This document shows positions 13,654 through 20,832 of a stretch of 22,260 nucleotides of DNA, one piece after another (the first letter of the stretch is position 1; each line of letters begins with the position of its first letter). The position numbers were made by a program, and so were the translations under genes. The stretch comes from a bacterium UBP17_UBA6191 (lineage in GTDB: Bacteria; Muiribacteriota; UBA6191), in assembly GCA_002422125.1 (NCBI GenBank), contig DITF01000143.1:10477-32736 (forward strand), in the 5' to 3' direction. A model generated the notes under the pieces. The model was given only the letters and a program-made list of their open reading frames with translations. It was not told the origin of the DNA and made no database searches.

Positions 13654-15154
13654 TAGAAGGGGTATTTTAGTATTTGTGATCGCCGTTGGCATGGTGATCT
13701 GTTTTTTATTCCTGATTGTCTATGCCAATATTATCGGGGGCAGTTCTACTTTGGAGATGCGACTGAATTGGGGTACTCATGCCCGGGAATTGGCACGAGG
13801 GGCATTTTTTGAAACTGTGAATCAGTCTCTTGGATCCCAAGAGTTTTCCCCAGGCCCCAAAACCATGAATCTGGGTGAAAAACACGGTGATTTTATTCCA
13901 GAAACCGTCAGTTTGGCGATTAAACCCTTTGCAGATGTGGATGTTTATTTTGTGCTTGGGCAGGGGATGTATGGGGAAAAAGACAAACAGATGGGTATGC
14001 TTTATGGTGGTTATGCCACCAAAATGAAGTATTCTGATGGAAAGACAGAGATTTATCTGGGCCGTATTCACGGGATTGACAAGGTTTGGCTTAGATATTG
14101 TTTAGAGGATAGCACTTTATCCCGATGGTTTGAGATCCCAGGTAGTATCAAAAATCCGGCATCGGTGGCTGCCATTAAGAGTAAGCTTAACAAGGCGCGT
14201 ATGTTTCATGACAATTTAAGTAAGGATATTCCGAACTTCACGGCCACGGCTGAAGTTGCGGCCTCTGTGTTTTTTTTGGAAAGAATCTCAAGGATGTTGA
14301 TAACCAAACATCAATACACCAACTGGTTTAAGACCATGGCTAATCAGACCTTGGCTCAGGAATTGGCAGTAAGTGCAGATTCTTCCAGCAAAAAGGTAAC
14401 TCCTGAAGTCATTGATTCTCTGATTCCATCGCAGTTTAAGGCCGCGGAAACCAATCGTGGGCTTGAGGATGTTTTAAAGGCTGGCGGCACTGAAATGTCT
14501 GCTCGTTTTATGTCCACTTTTGGGGAAGGCGAAGGGGCCAAGATTTTGTTGGCTGAGATTTATGAGGTTTTGCATCGCATGGATGGCTCAGTACCGATTG
14601 AGTCAGAAAAGCAGTATTTGAAAAAAATTCGCGGACGACCCCAATTTAAAGGCTGTAAGGATGTCCCAATCCTTGGAGAACAGTGCGTGGATGTCAAGGA
14701 GTATATTGAGTCCAAAGGCCAGCCCTACGACGAATTTTTGTATGAGCAGGTGAACGCGCTTTTGGGTTCTGAGGGTCTCCCTGTTCCCGGAACCCCCGGC
14801 AGTGTAGAAACACTAAGGCAAAAACTTGAAGAAAATGCCAATCAGTCTGCTTCAGGCATGGCAACAGACGCGCAAATTAAATCCGCTCTTAATGCCCTAT
14901 TGTACTTTCTTAGAATTTTTAAACCCGAGTTTAATCTGACCCAGGGTAAGGTCAAAATCACCGAATATTTTCTGGCCGACGGATTGTTGCCAGTGCTGGG
15001 GATATTAATGCCAGAAATCAGCCTAAAAGACATGTTATCCGATGAAATGGTGCCTTGTGATGATTTGGTTAAACTTCTGGTAGAGGGTGCTGGTTTACAA
15101 ATTCAGAGCTTTGAAGCGGAAGGTGCAACCATTACCTTTAAAGGGTGTCAGTAA
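13613..15154 (+). CDS. Large pseudopilin-like protein (PilX/GspK-like N-terminus), unknown globular domain
   Basis: 513 aa from the ATG at 13613, preceded by AAGG about 8 bases upstream; a TTG one codon earlier is also possible. Residues 1-17 form a basic leader ending SRRG, then a hydrophobic helix ILVFVIAVGMVICFLFLIVY (18-37) resembling a prepilin stem. Glu at +5 is missing, as in GspK and some PilX proteins that cap the tip. The about 470-residue exported part has six Cys, one at the penultimate residue, suggesting disulfides. I recognise no adhesin or enzyme domain in it. Position and N-terminus suggest a tip subunit of the pilus or pseudopilus. It ends three bases before the convergent ATP-grasp gene. 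Confidence 0.75.
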   Translation: MHLFRYSHPFQSHSRRGILVFVIAVGMVICFLFLIVYANIIGGSSTLEMRLNWGTHARELARGAFFETVNQSLGSQEFSPGPKTMNLGEKHGDFIPETVSLAIKPFADVDVYFVLGQGMYGEKDKQMGMLYGGYATKMKYSDGKTEIYLGRIHGIDKVWLRYCLEDSTLSRWFEIPGSIKNPASVAAIKSKLNKARMFHDNLSKDIPNFTATAEVAASVFFLERISRMLITKHQYTNWFKTMANQTLAQELAVSADSSSKKVTPEVIDSLIPSQFKAAETNRGLEDVLKAGGTEMSARFMSTFGEGEGAKILLAEIYEVLHRMDGSVPIESEKQYLKKIRGRPQFKGCKDVPILGEQCVDVKEYIESKGQPYDEFLYEQVNALLGSEGLPVPGTPGSVETLRQKLEENANQSASGMATDAQIKSALNALLYFLRIFKPEFNLTQGKVKITEYFLADGLLPVLGILMPEISLKDMLSDEMVPCDDLVKLLVEGAGLQIQSFEAEGATITFKGCQ

Positions 15155-15156
15155 TC

Positions 15157-16329
15157 TTAGAATCTGGCCTGCAGGAACTGCTGCAAAGAGAAGAGATCTT
15201 TGAGATTTTTAGAGCGGGCCAGTACATATTCTTTACCCATGGCCATGGCTGAGGCCGGATCCAGTTCACCGTGGGTCAGGATGAGGTCCTGAAACTTGTT
15301 TAAGGCCTCTGTCATCTGGTGGCGATAGCGAAAATTTTCCCGTCTGGAGATGTGCATACAATGCCATTTTTGTTCATAAGCATAGGGGAATCGATTATTC
15401 AGAAGGGTGGAGGCCCAGGCTCGGTAACAGTCTATTTCTGCTCCATAATTCATCATATCCAGCATGCGGCCACCTGGAGGGCGCAGATTGATCTCGAGTC
15501 CAACCAAGCGATTGTCTGGAGTTCGGAAAAATTCCAGATGGAAAAATTTGGCCTTCACCTGAAAGGCTTTGATGGTAGAAAATCCAGCCTCTATCAGATC
15601 GGGCGGGTGAGAAATCATGGAATAAATGTAAAAATCCAGTTTGTCATGTACGATCTCTCTCACCCCAGCACTTTGAGTATGGGTTGTATAATAGACAATA
15701 TTACCCCCATGGTCACAGAATCCATCAAAGGATTCCACTGTCCCCAAAACATGCTGCTCAAGGAAACAAGTTGACCACGAACCAGAAGCTGAAATTTTTT
15801 CCGCCAATGGGTCTAAATCCAACTGTGAGTTGAGTCGGTAAGTTTTTTGAGCACCTACTCCGACATCAGGTTTCAGAATCAGTGGAAATCCTACCTGCTG
15901 CACAAAAGACATTACATCCTCAGTACAACTTGGCCTAATACCCAAGGCAACCGGAATTCCAGCCTGAGTGAAGACTTGTTTCATCAGACTTTTATGCTTA
16001 AATTTTTGCAATTGTTGTGGCCAAAGGCCAGGGACCCCTAGGTCTTCGCGAAGAATTGCCTCTAAGTCGAGCCAAGACTCAAGGTTGGATTCCACAAAAT
16101 GAATTTCTCCAACACTTTGAGCCAGCCGGCGGCATTTATCTAAAACTGCCCCGTAGTTGTGTAGGGAATCGACCTGAATGTGGCCCTGAATGTGATGCCT
16201 TAGGCGAGAAGATAACTCTTCCTGCCTCAAATCGGTAACAGCCCAAACCCGAGCCCCATTTTTAGCAAGTTCCACTGGGAAACTCTCAAAATGAGGAGGG
16301 TAATGGGCTGATAGATAGATCAGATTCAC
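15157..16329 (-). CDS. ATP-grasp carboxylate-amine/thiol ligase-like enzyme
   Basis: 390 aa from a GTG at 16329. The N-terminus, MNLIYLSAHYPPHFESFPVE, resembles ATP-grasp proteins that open with a short strand and a PP loop; a second GTG at 16356 would add nine residues. ATP-grasp features: KHKSLMKQVFTQAGIPV (111-127), FPLILKPDVGVGAQKTY (148-164), FLEQHV (189-194), and the metal ligands in HLEFF (264-268) and GLEINLRPPGGRMLDM (277-292). Family members join a carboxylate to an amine or thiol through an acylphosphate; the substrate here cannot be told. It lies downstream of the bS22-like gene on the same strand. TTTAAT, seven bases before the GTG, could be a leaderless -10. Only two bases separate it from the convergent pilin gene. 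Confidence 0.82.
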   Translation of the reverse strand: MNLIYLSAHYPPHFESFPVELAKNGARVWAVTDLRQEELSSRLRHHIQGHIQVDSLHNYGAVLDKCRRLAQSVGEIHFVESNLESWLDLEAILREDLGVPGLWPQQLQKFKHKSLMKQVFTQAGIPVALGIRPSCTEDVMSFVQQVGFPLILKPDVGVGAQKTYRLNSQLDLDPLAEKISASGSWSTCFLEQHVLGTVESFDGFCDHGGNIVYYTTHTQSAGVREIVHDKLDFYIYSMISHPPDLIEAGFSTIKAFQVKAKFFHLEFFRTPDNRLVGLEINLRPPGGRMLDMMNYGAEIDCYRAWASTLLNNRFPYAYEQKWHCMHISRRENFRYRHQMTEALNKFQDLILTHGELDPASAMAMGKEYVLARSKNLKDLFSLQQFLQARF

Positions 16330-16382
16330 AAAAATTATTAAACAACTGGAGGTCACAATTTCGCGGCCCCCCAGCCATTTAA

Positions 16383-16478
16383 TTACTTCTTCTTGCGTTT
16401 ATGCCTGGTCTTCTTTAACAATTTCTTGTGTTTGTGTTTACGAATTTTTTTGCGACGCTTTTTGATGACGCTGCCCAT
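16383..16478 (-). CDS. AURKAIP1/COX24-domain small ribosomal protein (bS22-like)
   Basis: 31 aa, extremely basic. It begins MGSVIKKRRKKIRKHKHKKL and ends KTRHKRKKK. This matches the short AURKAIP1/COX24 family, whose members begin MGSVIKKRRKRM and include mycobacterial bS22, a small-subunit protein lying near the decoding centre. AAAGGA lies 6 bases before this ATG, and a near-consensus promoter lies about 37 bases upstream. A much longer in-frame ORF reaching 16718 is not credible: it runs through the promoter and into the divergent hydrolase gene. It could be easily missed by automatic annotation because of its size. Confidence 0.88.
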   Translation of the reverse strand: MGSVIKKRRKKIRKHKHKKLLKKTRHKRKKK

Positions 16479-16514
16479 AACCCATCCTTTAATGCAGTAG
16501 AAATAAGAAGCGCA

Positions 16515-16543
16515 AATGTATCGGTAACCAGTTAAAATGTCAA
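16515..16543 (-). promoter_or_regulatory. Strong promoter of the bS22-like gene
   Basis: On the minus strand, a perfect TTGACA (16543-16538), a 17-base spacer and TACATT (16520-16515) precede a leader of roughly 30 bases with AAAGGA. It is the best promoter match in the window, which fits a ribosomal protein gene. Confidence 0.7.
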
Positions 16544-16550
16544 CCCTGCC

Positions 16551-16579
16551 TTGCAGGAATTTGACTTTATCCTTATCTT
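16551..16579 (+). promoter_or_regulatory. Leaderless-type promoter of the alpha/beta hydrolase gene
   Basis: TTGCAG (16551-16556), a 17-base spacer and TATCTT (16574-16579) end 6 bases before the ATG at 16586. There is no Shine-Dalgarno sequence. It is partly back to back with the bS22 promoter. Confidence 0.5.
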
Positions 16580-16585
16580 GATGGC

Positions 16586-17341
16586 ATGGAAAAAATACCT
16601 GTATGCTGGATTGGGGACCAAAATCCGGTTTTGATTGTTCTTCCAGGGCTGACAGATGCCTTTTTAGATGCTGAGTCAGCCTGCCGTCAACTGAAGAGGC
16701 AGTTTGAGCCATTGACAAAAAAATTTCAGGTTGTGGTAATCGGTAGAAGGCAGCCCCTAAAAGCCGGATTCAGTTTAGAACAAATGGCCACGGATGTAGC
16801 ATCCCAGATTCGTGACATTCACGCCACTCACTCTGTGGTATCTGTTGTGGGGATGTCGATGGGGGGTATGGTGGCTATGCAATTAGCCGTGTATTTCCCT
16901 GAGCTGGTTCCAAAACTGGTATTAGTTGCCTGCGCGGCCAGACAGTCCGAGTCGGGCAGATTACGGCTACAGCAATTTAAGGAATTGGCAATTGGGGAAA
17001 AATATCAGGAACTTTGGGATAGGGCCTTACATTTGATATTTGGTCAATCTTTGTCTAACCCCCAAGTTAGGGTTGTGGTTCAAAAGCCTAGAATGCCTGA
17101 CTTTTTATACAGTGTTGATGCTTGTATATCCCACGATATCAGAAATATGGCGCGTAAGATTGTTTGTCCTGTCGATGTTTTTGGGGGAGAAAGGGATGAA
17201 TTATTTACCCCAGATTCCCTAAAAGAGCTTCAGTCTTTAATACCTCAGGCCATGATTAGAGTCATAGAGGGTGGGCTGCATGGATTTGTAGGCAGTTTAA
17301 GGCAGGAAGTATTAAACCACCTGCTTTGTGAGGAATTCTAA
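16586..17341 (+). CDS. Alpha/beta hydrolase
   Basis: 251 aa, cytosolic. VLIVLPGLTDAF (15-26) is the oxyanion-loop strand. The nucleophile elbow is GMSMGG with Ser91, the acid is probably Asp204 in GGERDELF, and the base His232 in EGGLHGFVG. These complete a standard catalytic triad. The substrate is unknown; esterase, lactonase or thioesterase are all possible. The stop TAA shares its last base with the ATG of the downstream HAD gene, so the two form an operon. Confidence 0.87.
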   Translation: MEKIPVCWIGDQNPVLIVLPGLTDAFLDAESACRQLKRQFEPLTKKFQVVVIGRRQPLKAGFSLEQMATDVASQIRDIHATHSVVSVVGMSMGGMVAMQLAVYFPELVPKLVLVACAARQSESGRLRLQQFKELAIGEKYQELWDRALHLIFGQSLSNPQVRVVVQKPRMPDFLYSVDACISHDIRNMARKIVCPVDVFGGERDELFTPDSLKELQSLIPQAMIRVIEGGLHGFVGSLRQEVLNHLLCEEF

Positions 17342-18033
17342 TGCTTGTAACTGTAGATATTGACCATACTTTGGTTGTAGGTACCAAAACCCATCATCTG
17401 GCATTAGAACATGGGATTCGCAGCACTTATGGGGTTGAGTCTCAATTGATGGGGCGAACTTTTACTGGGTATGTAGATAAACAGATTGTGCTGGAAGCAT
17501 TGAGGGACAAGGGGTTGAGCGAAGCAGAGGTATTTTCTGAATTTCCCAAGCTCTGCGAGGTTTCGACAAGTTTTTATAAAGAGCATGTAACTTCTGAAAA
17601 AATTCTCGTTCTTCCGGGAGTTAAGGCTTTAATCCAAAGGCTTTTAGCCTTGGGTTGTCAGTTAGGTTTGGTGACCGGGAACATTGAGGGGATTGCCCAC
17701 GCTAAACTGAAGGCGGCGGGATTGCCTCCAGTTTTTGAATTTGGTGGTTTTGGATGTGAGGACACATGCAGAAACAAACTGTTGCAGATTGCTCTGAGTC
17801 GTGCGGGGCATGAGCCTTCAATTCCAGCCTTTCATGTGGGAGATACCCTTCAGGATATGCAGGCTTCGGTCAAGAACGGTGCCTATGGAATCGGGGTAGG
17901 TACGGGTAGCACAAGTACCAGAATTCTGATGGAAGCAGGTGCCAAGAGTGTTTTCCCTGACTTAAGTGATACGGAAGCCGTATTACATGCTTTGAAACTC
18001 TGGGCTGTTCGCCACAAAACTCTGCTCAAGTAG
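17341..18033 (+). CDS. HAD-superfamily phosphatase (phosphoglycolate phosphatase-like)
   Basis: 230 aa. The HAD motifs are in order: DIDHTLV (Asp6 nucleophile, Asp8), LGLVTGN with Thr116, Lys near 148 in CRNKLLQ, and HVGDTLQDMQA with Asp residues near 166-171. The helical cap (about 15-90) is the C1 type found in phosphoglycolate phosphatase and beta-phosphoglucomutase relatives; the substrate is undetermined. GAGGA lies 7 bases upstream of the ATG inside the hydrolase gene. The last 51 bases overlap the 3' end of a convergent gene. Confidence 0.88.
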   Translation: MLVTVDIDHTLVVGTKTHHLALEHGIRSTYGVESQLMGRTFTGYVDKQIVLEALRDKGLSEAEVFSEFPKLCEVSTSFYKEHVTSEKILVLPGVKALIQRLLALGCQLGLVTGNIEGIAHAKLKAAGLPPVFEFGGFGCEDTCRNKLLQIALSRAGHEPSIPAFHVGDTLQDMQASVKNGAYGIGVGTGSTSTRILMEAGAKSVFPDLSDTEAVLHALKLWAVRHKTLLK

Positions 18034-18441
18034 CATGAGTGAGAACCATAAATTTTCATAGGTTCTCACCAAGATTTGTCGCGCAGAGGCCTCATTTTGC
18101 GGATTTTTTAATGTGGTTAGAGCCAAGGACACGGCCAGTATTTTGGTGTTTTGGTTTTTACCGGGAATTGTGCCTTCAAATAATTGCAGAATCTGGGGCA
18201 TTTCGCAATCCAGTGGGGAATATTCAGAATGGTTTCTGTCGGATTGGACGGAACTTAGCAGGTCATTGGTCAATTGGGGATGCATTAGAGTTGAGCGAGC
18301 TTTTACCAACCAGGGTTTGACCACAGGCATTTTGGTCTGCTCACAGATCCCGGCTCCAATATGCAGGGCCTGATAAAACCATTCCAGCGGATTTGACTGA
18401 AGAGTTACCAGAGTAATTTGAAAAAATAGCCATAGTTTCAT
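17983..18441 (-). CDS. Hypothetical protein with a weak N-terminal export signal
   Basis: 152 aa. The N-terminus MKLWLFFQITLVTLQSNPLEW is hydrophobic and could be a short signal peptide. The rest is helical, with HIGAGICEQTK, LVKARSTLMHP and a hydrophobic stretch near 105-113. No family is recognised. AAGGAGG lies just before the ATG, and the ATG overlaps the yifB stop by four bases, so it is co-translated with yifB. Its 3' end overlaps the convergent HAD gene by 51 bases. Confidence 0.65.
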   Translation of the reverse strand: MKLWLFFQITLVTLQSNPLEWFYQALHIGAGICEQTKMPVVKPWLVKARSTLMHPQLTNDLLSSVQSDRNHSEYSPLDCEMPQILQLFEGTIPGKNQNTKILAVSLALTTLKNPQNEASARQILVRTYENLWFSLMLLEQSFVANSPEFQSM

Positions 18442-19940
18442 AAAACCCTCCTTGAAATAGACTGATACCAGATAGCCTGGGCTACATCATCACTATCAAT
18501 TCTGCATTTTGTATTTAGATCCGCTATGGTTCTGGCTACTTTTAGTACTTGAAGAGATCCTCTTACAGACAGGCGGCTACTTTGAATTGCCCGAGTCCAT
18601 AAATCCTCAGCTTTTGAGCAGATATTACCAATATCTTTTATGCCTTGCAGATATGTATTCAGACCCTTGCCTCGGGCATTCTGAATTTCTCTGGCTTGTT
18701 TAATTCTTTCGCGAATTTTTTTGAGTGATACTCCCCTAAAGGTTGCAGAAATTGCCTTTGATGGTCGCTTGACTTCAACTTTTAGATCAAAGCGATCCAG
18801 TAGCGGTCCAGAAATTTTTTGTTGGTAACGGATTAGCTGGTTGTTACTGCATTTGCAGGGTTTTTCTCTGTCTCCAAGCCATCCACAGTGACAGGGATTC
18901 ATGGCGGCAATCAGCAAAAACGATGCAGGCCAGATCTGCTGGGATTTTTGGCGATTTAAAAGAATTTTTCCTTCAACCATAGGGATTCTCAGGTTTTCCA
19001 GAACCAGGGGCTGAAACTCTGAGAACTCATCCAAGAATAGTACTCCGTGATGAGCTAAAGAAACCTCCCCGGGTTTGGCGTGTACCCCGCCCCCACAAAA
19101 GGCCGCACTTGTTACACCAGGGTGGGGGCATCTGAATGGCCGGCTTTTTAGAAGTTCCTCCCGATGAAATTGACCACCAAGAGAATGAATTTTGGTTACA
19201 CTTAGTTTTTCTTCGTAGCTCAATTCAGGTAGCATTTGGGGCAGGCTTCTGGCCAGGGATGTTTTTCCCGATCCCGGTGGCCCAACCAGTAAAATTGGGT
19301 GATTTCCAGCAGCGGCGATCTCCAGTGCTGCAATGGCTGCTTCCTGATGCTCAATGGGTATATAAAGTTCCTCCTCTTGCCTAGGGCTTTCAGAATTGAT
19401 TCCAGCAATAAAGTGATTTTCCCAGCTTCTATTTTTAAAATCTATGAGGCTTGTTGAGCCGTAGTACCAACCACCTCTGAGATGAAGCAGTGAATTTTCA
19501 TTTTCCTTGGGAACTATAAAATGCTTAAACCTTGATTCCAATAAGGAGATGACTTTGGCAAAGCAGGATTTAGCCGGGCGGGTGTTACCATTTAAGCCAA
19601 GTTCACCTAGTATGATAGATTCACTCAGATTTTTTGTAGCCGGGATTTGTTTGGTGTGCAGAAGAATCCCCAAGGCAATGGGTAAATCGTAATGGGAACC
19701 TTCCTTTTTCAGATCTCCTGGAGAGAGATTTATGGTGATTCGACCTAAAGGGAAGTGAAATCCACAGGCCAGAATCGCCGATCGGACTCTCTCCTTAGCT
19801 TCTCTAACAGATGCCTCTGGGAGTCCCACGATGTGAAAGCAGGGTAGCCCCCTTTGAATTTGAACCTCTACTTCACAGAGATGAGCGTTTAAGCCTTCGG
19901 GGGCCACACTTAAGAGTCGAATAACTTCTACTTTGGACAT
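18438..19940 (-). CDS. comM: YifB/ComM family AAA+ Mg-chelatase-like ATPase
   Basis: 500 aa from the ATG at 19940. The N-terminal Lon-protease-like (ChlI) domain begins SKVEVIRLLSV and includes FHIVGLPEASVREAKERVRS (35-54) and INLSPGDLKKEG. The AAA+ core has Walker A GPPGSGKT (220-227) and Walker B VLFLDEF (300-306). NPCHCGWLGD...PCKC (349-364) is the cysteine cluster of this family, and PLLDRFDL follows. In naturally transformable bacteria ComM drives branch migration of incoming DNA; elsewhere the role is unclear. The pilin genes in the same window are compatible with DNA uptake but do not prove it. AAGGAG lies 4 bases before this ATG. Another ATG at 19958 lies 6 bases after TAAAAT. Confidence 0.93.
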   Translation of the reverse strand: MSKVEVIRLLSVAPEGLNAHLCEVEVQIQRGLPCFHIVGLPEASVREAKERVRSAILACGFHFPLGRITINLSPGDLKKEGSHYDLPIALGILLHTKQIPATKNLSESIILGELGLNGNTRPAKSCFAKVISLLESRFKHFIVPKENENSLLHLRGGWYYGSTSLIDFKNRSWENHFIAGINSESPRQEEELYIPIEHQEAAIAALEIAAAGNHPILLVGPPGSGKTSLARSLPQMLPELSYEEKLSVTKIHSLGGQFHREELLKSRPFRCPHPGVTSAAFCGGGVHAKPGEVSLAHHGVLFLDEFSEFQPLVLENLRIPMVEGKILLNRQKSQQIWPASFLLIAAMNPCHCGWLGDREKPCKCSNNQLIRYQQKISGPLLDRFDLKVEVKRPSKAISATFRGVSLKKIRERIKQAREIQNARGKGLNTYLQGIKDIGNICSKAEDLWTRAIQSSRLSVRGSLQVLKVARTIADLNTKCRIDSDDVAQAIWYQSISRRVL

Positions 19941-19964
19941 TTTGCTCCTTGTTTCCATGGAGTC

Positions 19965-19970
19965 ATTTTA
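19965..19970 (-). promoter_or_regulatory. -10 element of comM/yifB
   Basis: TAAAAT on the minus strand ends 6 bases before an in-frame ATG at 19958 and 24 bases before the ATG at 19940, which has its own AAGGAG. Transcription would start at the first ATG. The -35 is poor. Confidence 0.35.
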
Positions 19971-19998
19971 TGCCACAAAACAGTGTGATCTAAGGCTC

Positions 19999-20027
19999 AA
20001 AAATACTTGTCAGCCCTGATAAGTATT
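19999..20027 (-). terminator. Intrinsic terminator of the methyltransferase gene
   Basis: On the minus strand AATACTT pairs with AAGTATT (20027-20021 with 20008-20002). The stem continues through a mismatch and three more pairs to a GGGC loop, and is followed by T residues. It begins within the stop codon of the methyltransferase gene and separates it from yifB. Confidence 0.55.
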
Positions 20028-20697
20028 ATGCAGGGGAGCGCAGGGCATGAATCAGAATCAGACTATTTTCAAAACCTACAGGAGTGATTTTTATCTGAGT
20101 AAATCCGCTGTTTTCAAACAAACTACTAATCTCGGAGTTGCTCAGGAGTCCATTTTGCAGACCACTGTTAGTCATACCAAGCACCAATTCTTTTTCGATA
20201 TCGCTGAGCTGCATGGTTTGAACCCATTTTTCGGCCATTTCTCTGTTCAGAAGCTGAGACTGTGTCAAAAAGAGAATCTGGGCCGAAGGCCGTAAAATAG
20301 AATGCAGAAACTTCAGTGACTTTTGCTTGTTGCCAAACAGGTGAAATACCAGACTACCTACCGCAAAATCAAAATTTTCTCTGACAGGTGGCATCATGGT
20401 ATCCATGTCAAGACGGGAGCGCACAATCTGATGATGGGGATAAGAAATCTCCCCCTGGGTCAACATTTCCTGTAAAGAGTCTGTGCAGTGCATAATAATT
20501 TTGTGACTCTGACAGATTTGAAAACTCAGACATCCAGTACCAGAGCCAATTTCCAGCCCTAACATATTATTTTTAAGAGCCAGATTTTGTATCACTGTTT
20601 TCATAAGATCTTTATGAAAATTTGTGTGGCTAACCTGGTCAAAAAACGGAACCAGTTCTTTAAAATTTTTGCGCTTGGGTGTGATGGTAGTGGCCAT
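20026..20697 (-). CDS. Class I SAM-dependent methyltransferase
   Basis: 223 aa from the ATG at 20697. Motif I is LGLEIGSGTGCLSF (about 48-61), with the SAM-binding acid in MHCTDSLQEML. RSRLDMDTM and DFAVGSLVFHLF (motif IV region) follow, then the strand-6/7 region near FTQIKITPVG. This is a generic small-molecule-type methyltransferase; the substrate is unknown. An upstream TTG at 20724 is rejected because TATAAT lies between it and the ATG, ending 6 bases before the ATG. No Shine-Dalgarno is present, so the gene appears leaderless. It is divergent from the helical-repeat gene. Confidence 0.85.
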   Translation of the reverse strand: MATTITPKRKNFKELVPFFDQVSHTNFHKDLMKTVIQNLALKNNMLGLEIGSGTGCLSFQICQSHKIIMHCTDSLQEMLTQGEISYPHHQIVRSRLDMDTMMPPVRENFDFAVGSLVFHLFGNKQKSLKFLHSILRPSAQILFLTQSQLLNREMAEKWVQTMQLSDIEKELVLGMTNSGLQNGLLSNSEISSLFENSGFTQIKITPVGFENSLILIHALRSPA

Positions 20698-20703
20698 TTT
20701 AAG

Positions 20704-20712
20704 ATTATAACA
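20704..20712 (-). promoter_or_regulatory. Extended -10 promoter of the methyltransferase gene, leaderless type
   Basis: TGTTATAAT on the minus strand is a perfect -10 with the TGn extension. It ends 6 bases before the ATG at 20697. The -35 is weak, which is usual for extended -10 promoters. Confidence 0.6.
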
Positions 20713-20754
20713 TACGCTTGCCAAACAGGCTCATAGGTTAGTCCGAACCATCAG

Positions 20755-20791
20755 AGACGATATAGTCAAAAAGACGATATGAAAATCATAT
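20755..20791. repeat. Direct repeat and palindrome upstream of the helical-repeat gene, possible operator
   Basis: AGACGATAT occurs at 20755-20763 and again at 20772-20780. The second copy runs into a perfect palindrome, ATATGAAAATCATAT (20777-20791), which ends 6 bases before the -35 of the gene at 20833. The position suits an activator or repressor site, but there is no direct evidence for a binding protein. Confidence 0.3.
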
Positions 20792-20797
20792 GCTATC

Positions 20798-20826
20798 TTG
20801 ACCGGCCATTTATTTCCGATTAGACT
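20798..20826 (+). promoter_or_regulatory. Leaderless-type promoter of the helical-repeat gene
   Basis: TTGACC (20798-20803), a 17-base spacer and TAGACT (20821-20826) end 6 bases before the ATG at 20833. No Shine-Dalgarno sequence is present. The -35 matches consensus at five of six positions. Confidence 0.55.
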
Positions 20827-20832
20827 AAACCT

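Noticed and set aside
15319..15774. 151-codon plus-strand ORF opposite the ATP-grasp gene
   Set aside because: Antisense shadow; the ATP-grasp metal and nucleotide motifs on the other strand show which frame is real.
16479..16718. In-frame extension upstream of the 31-residue bS22-like gene, giving 111 codons
   Set aside because: It crosses a near-consensus promoter and the divergent hydrolase start, while the family start MGSVIKKRR has its own ribosome site.
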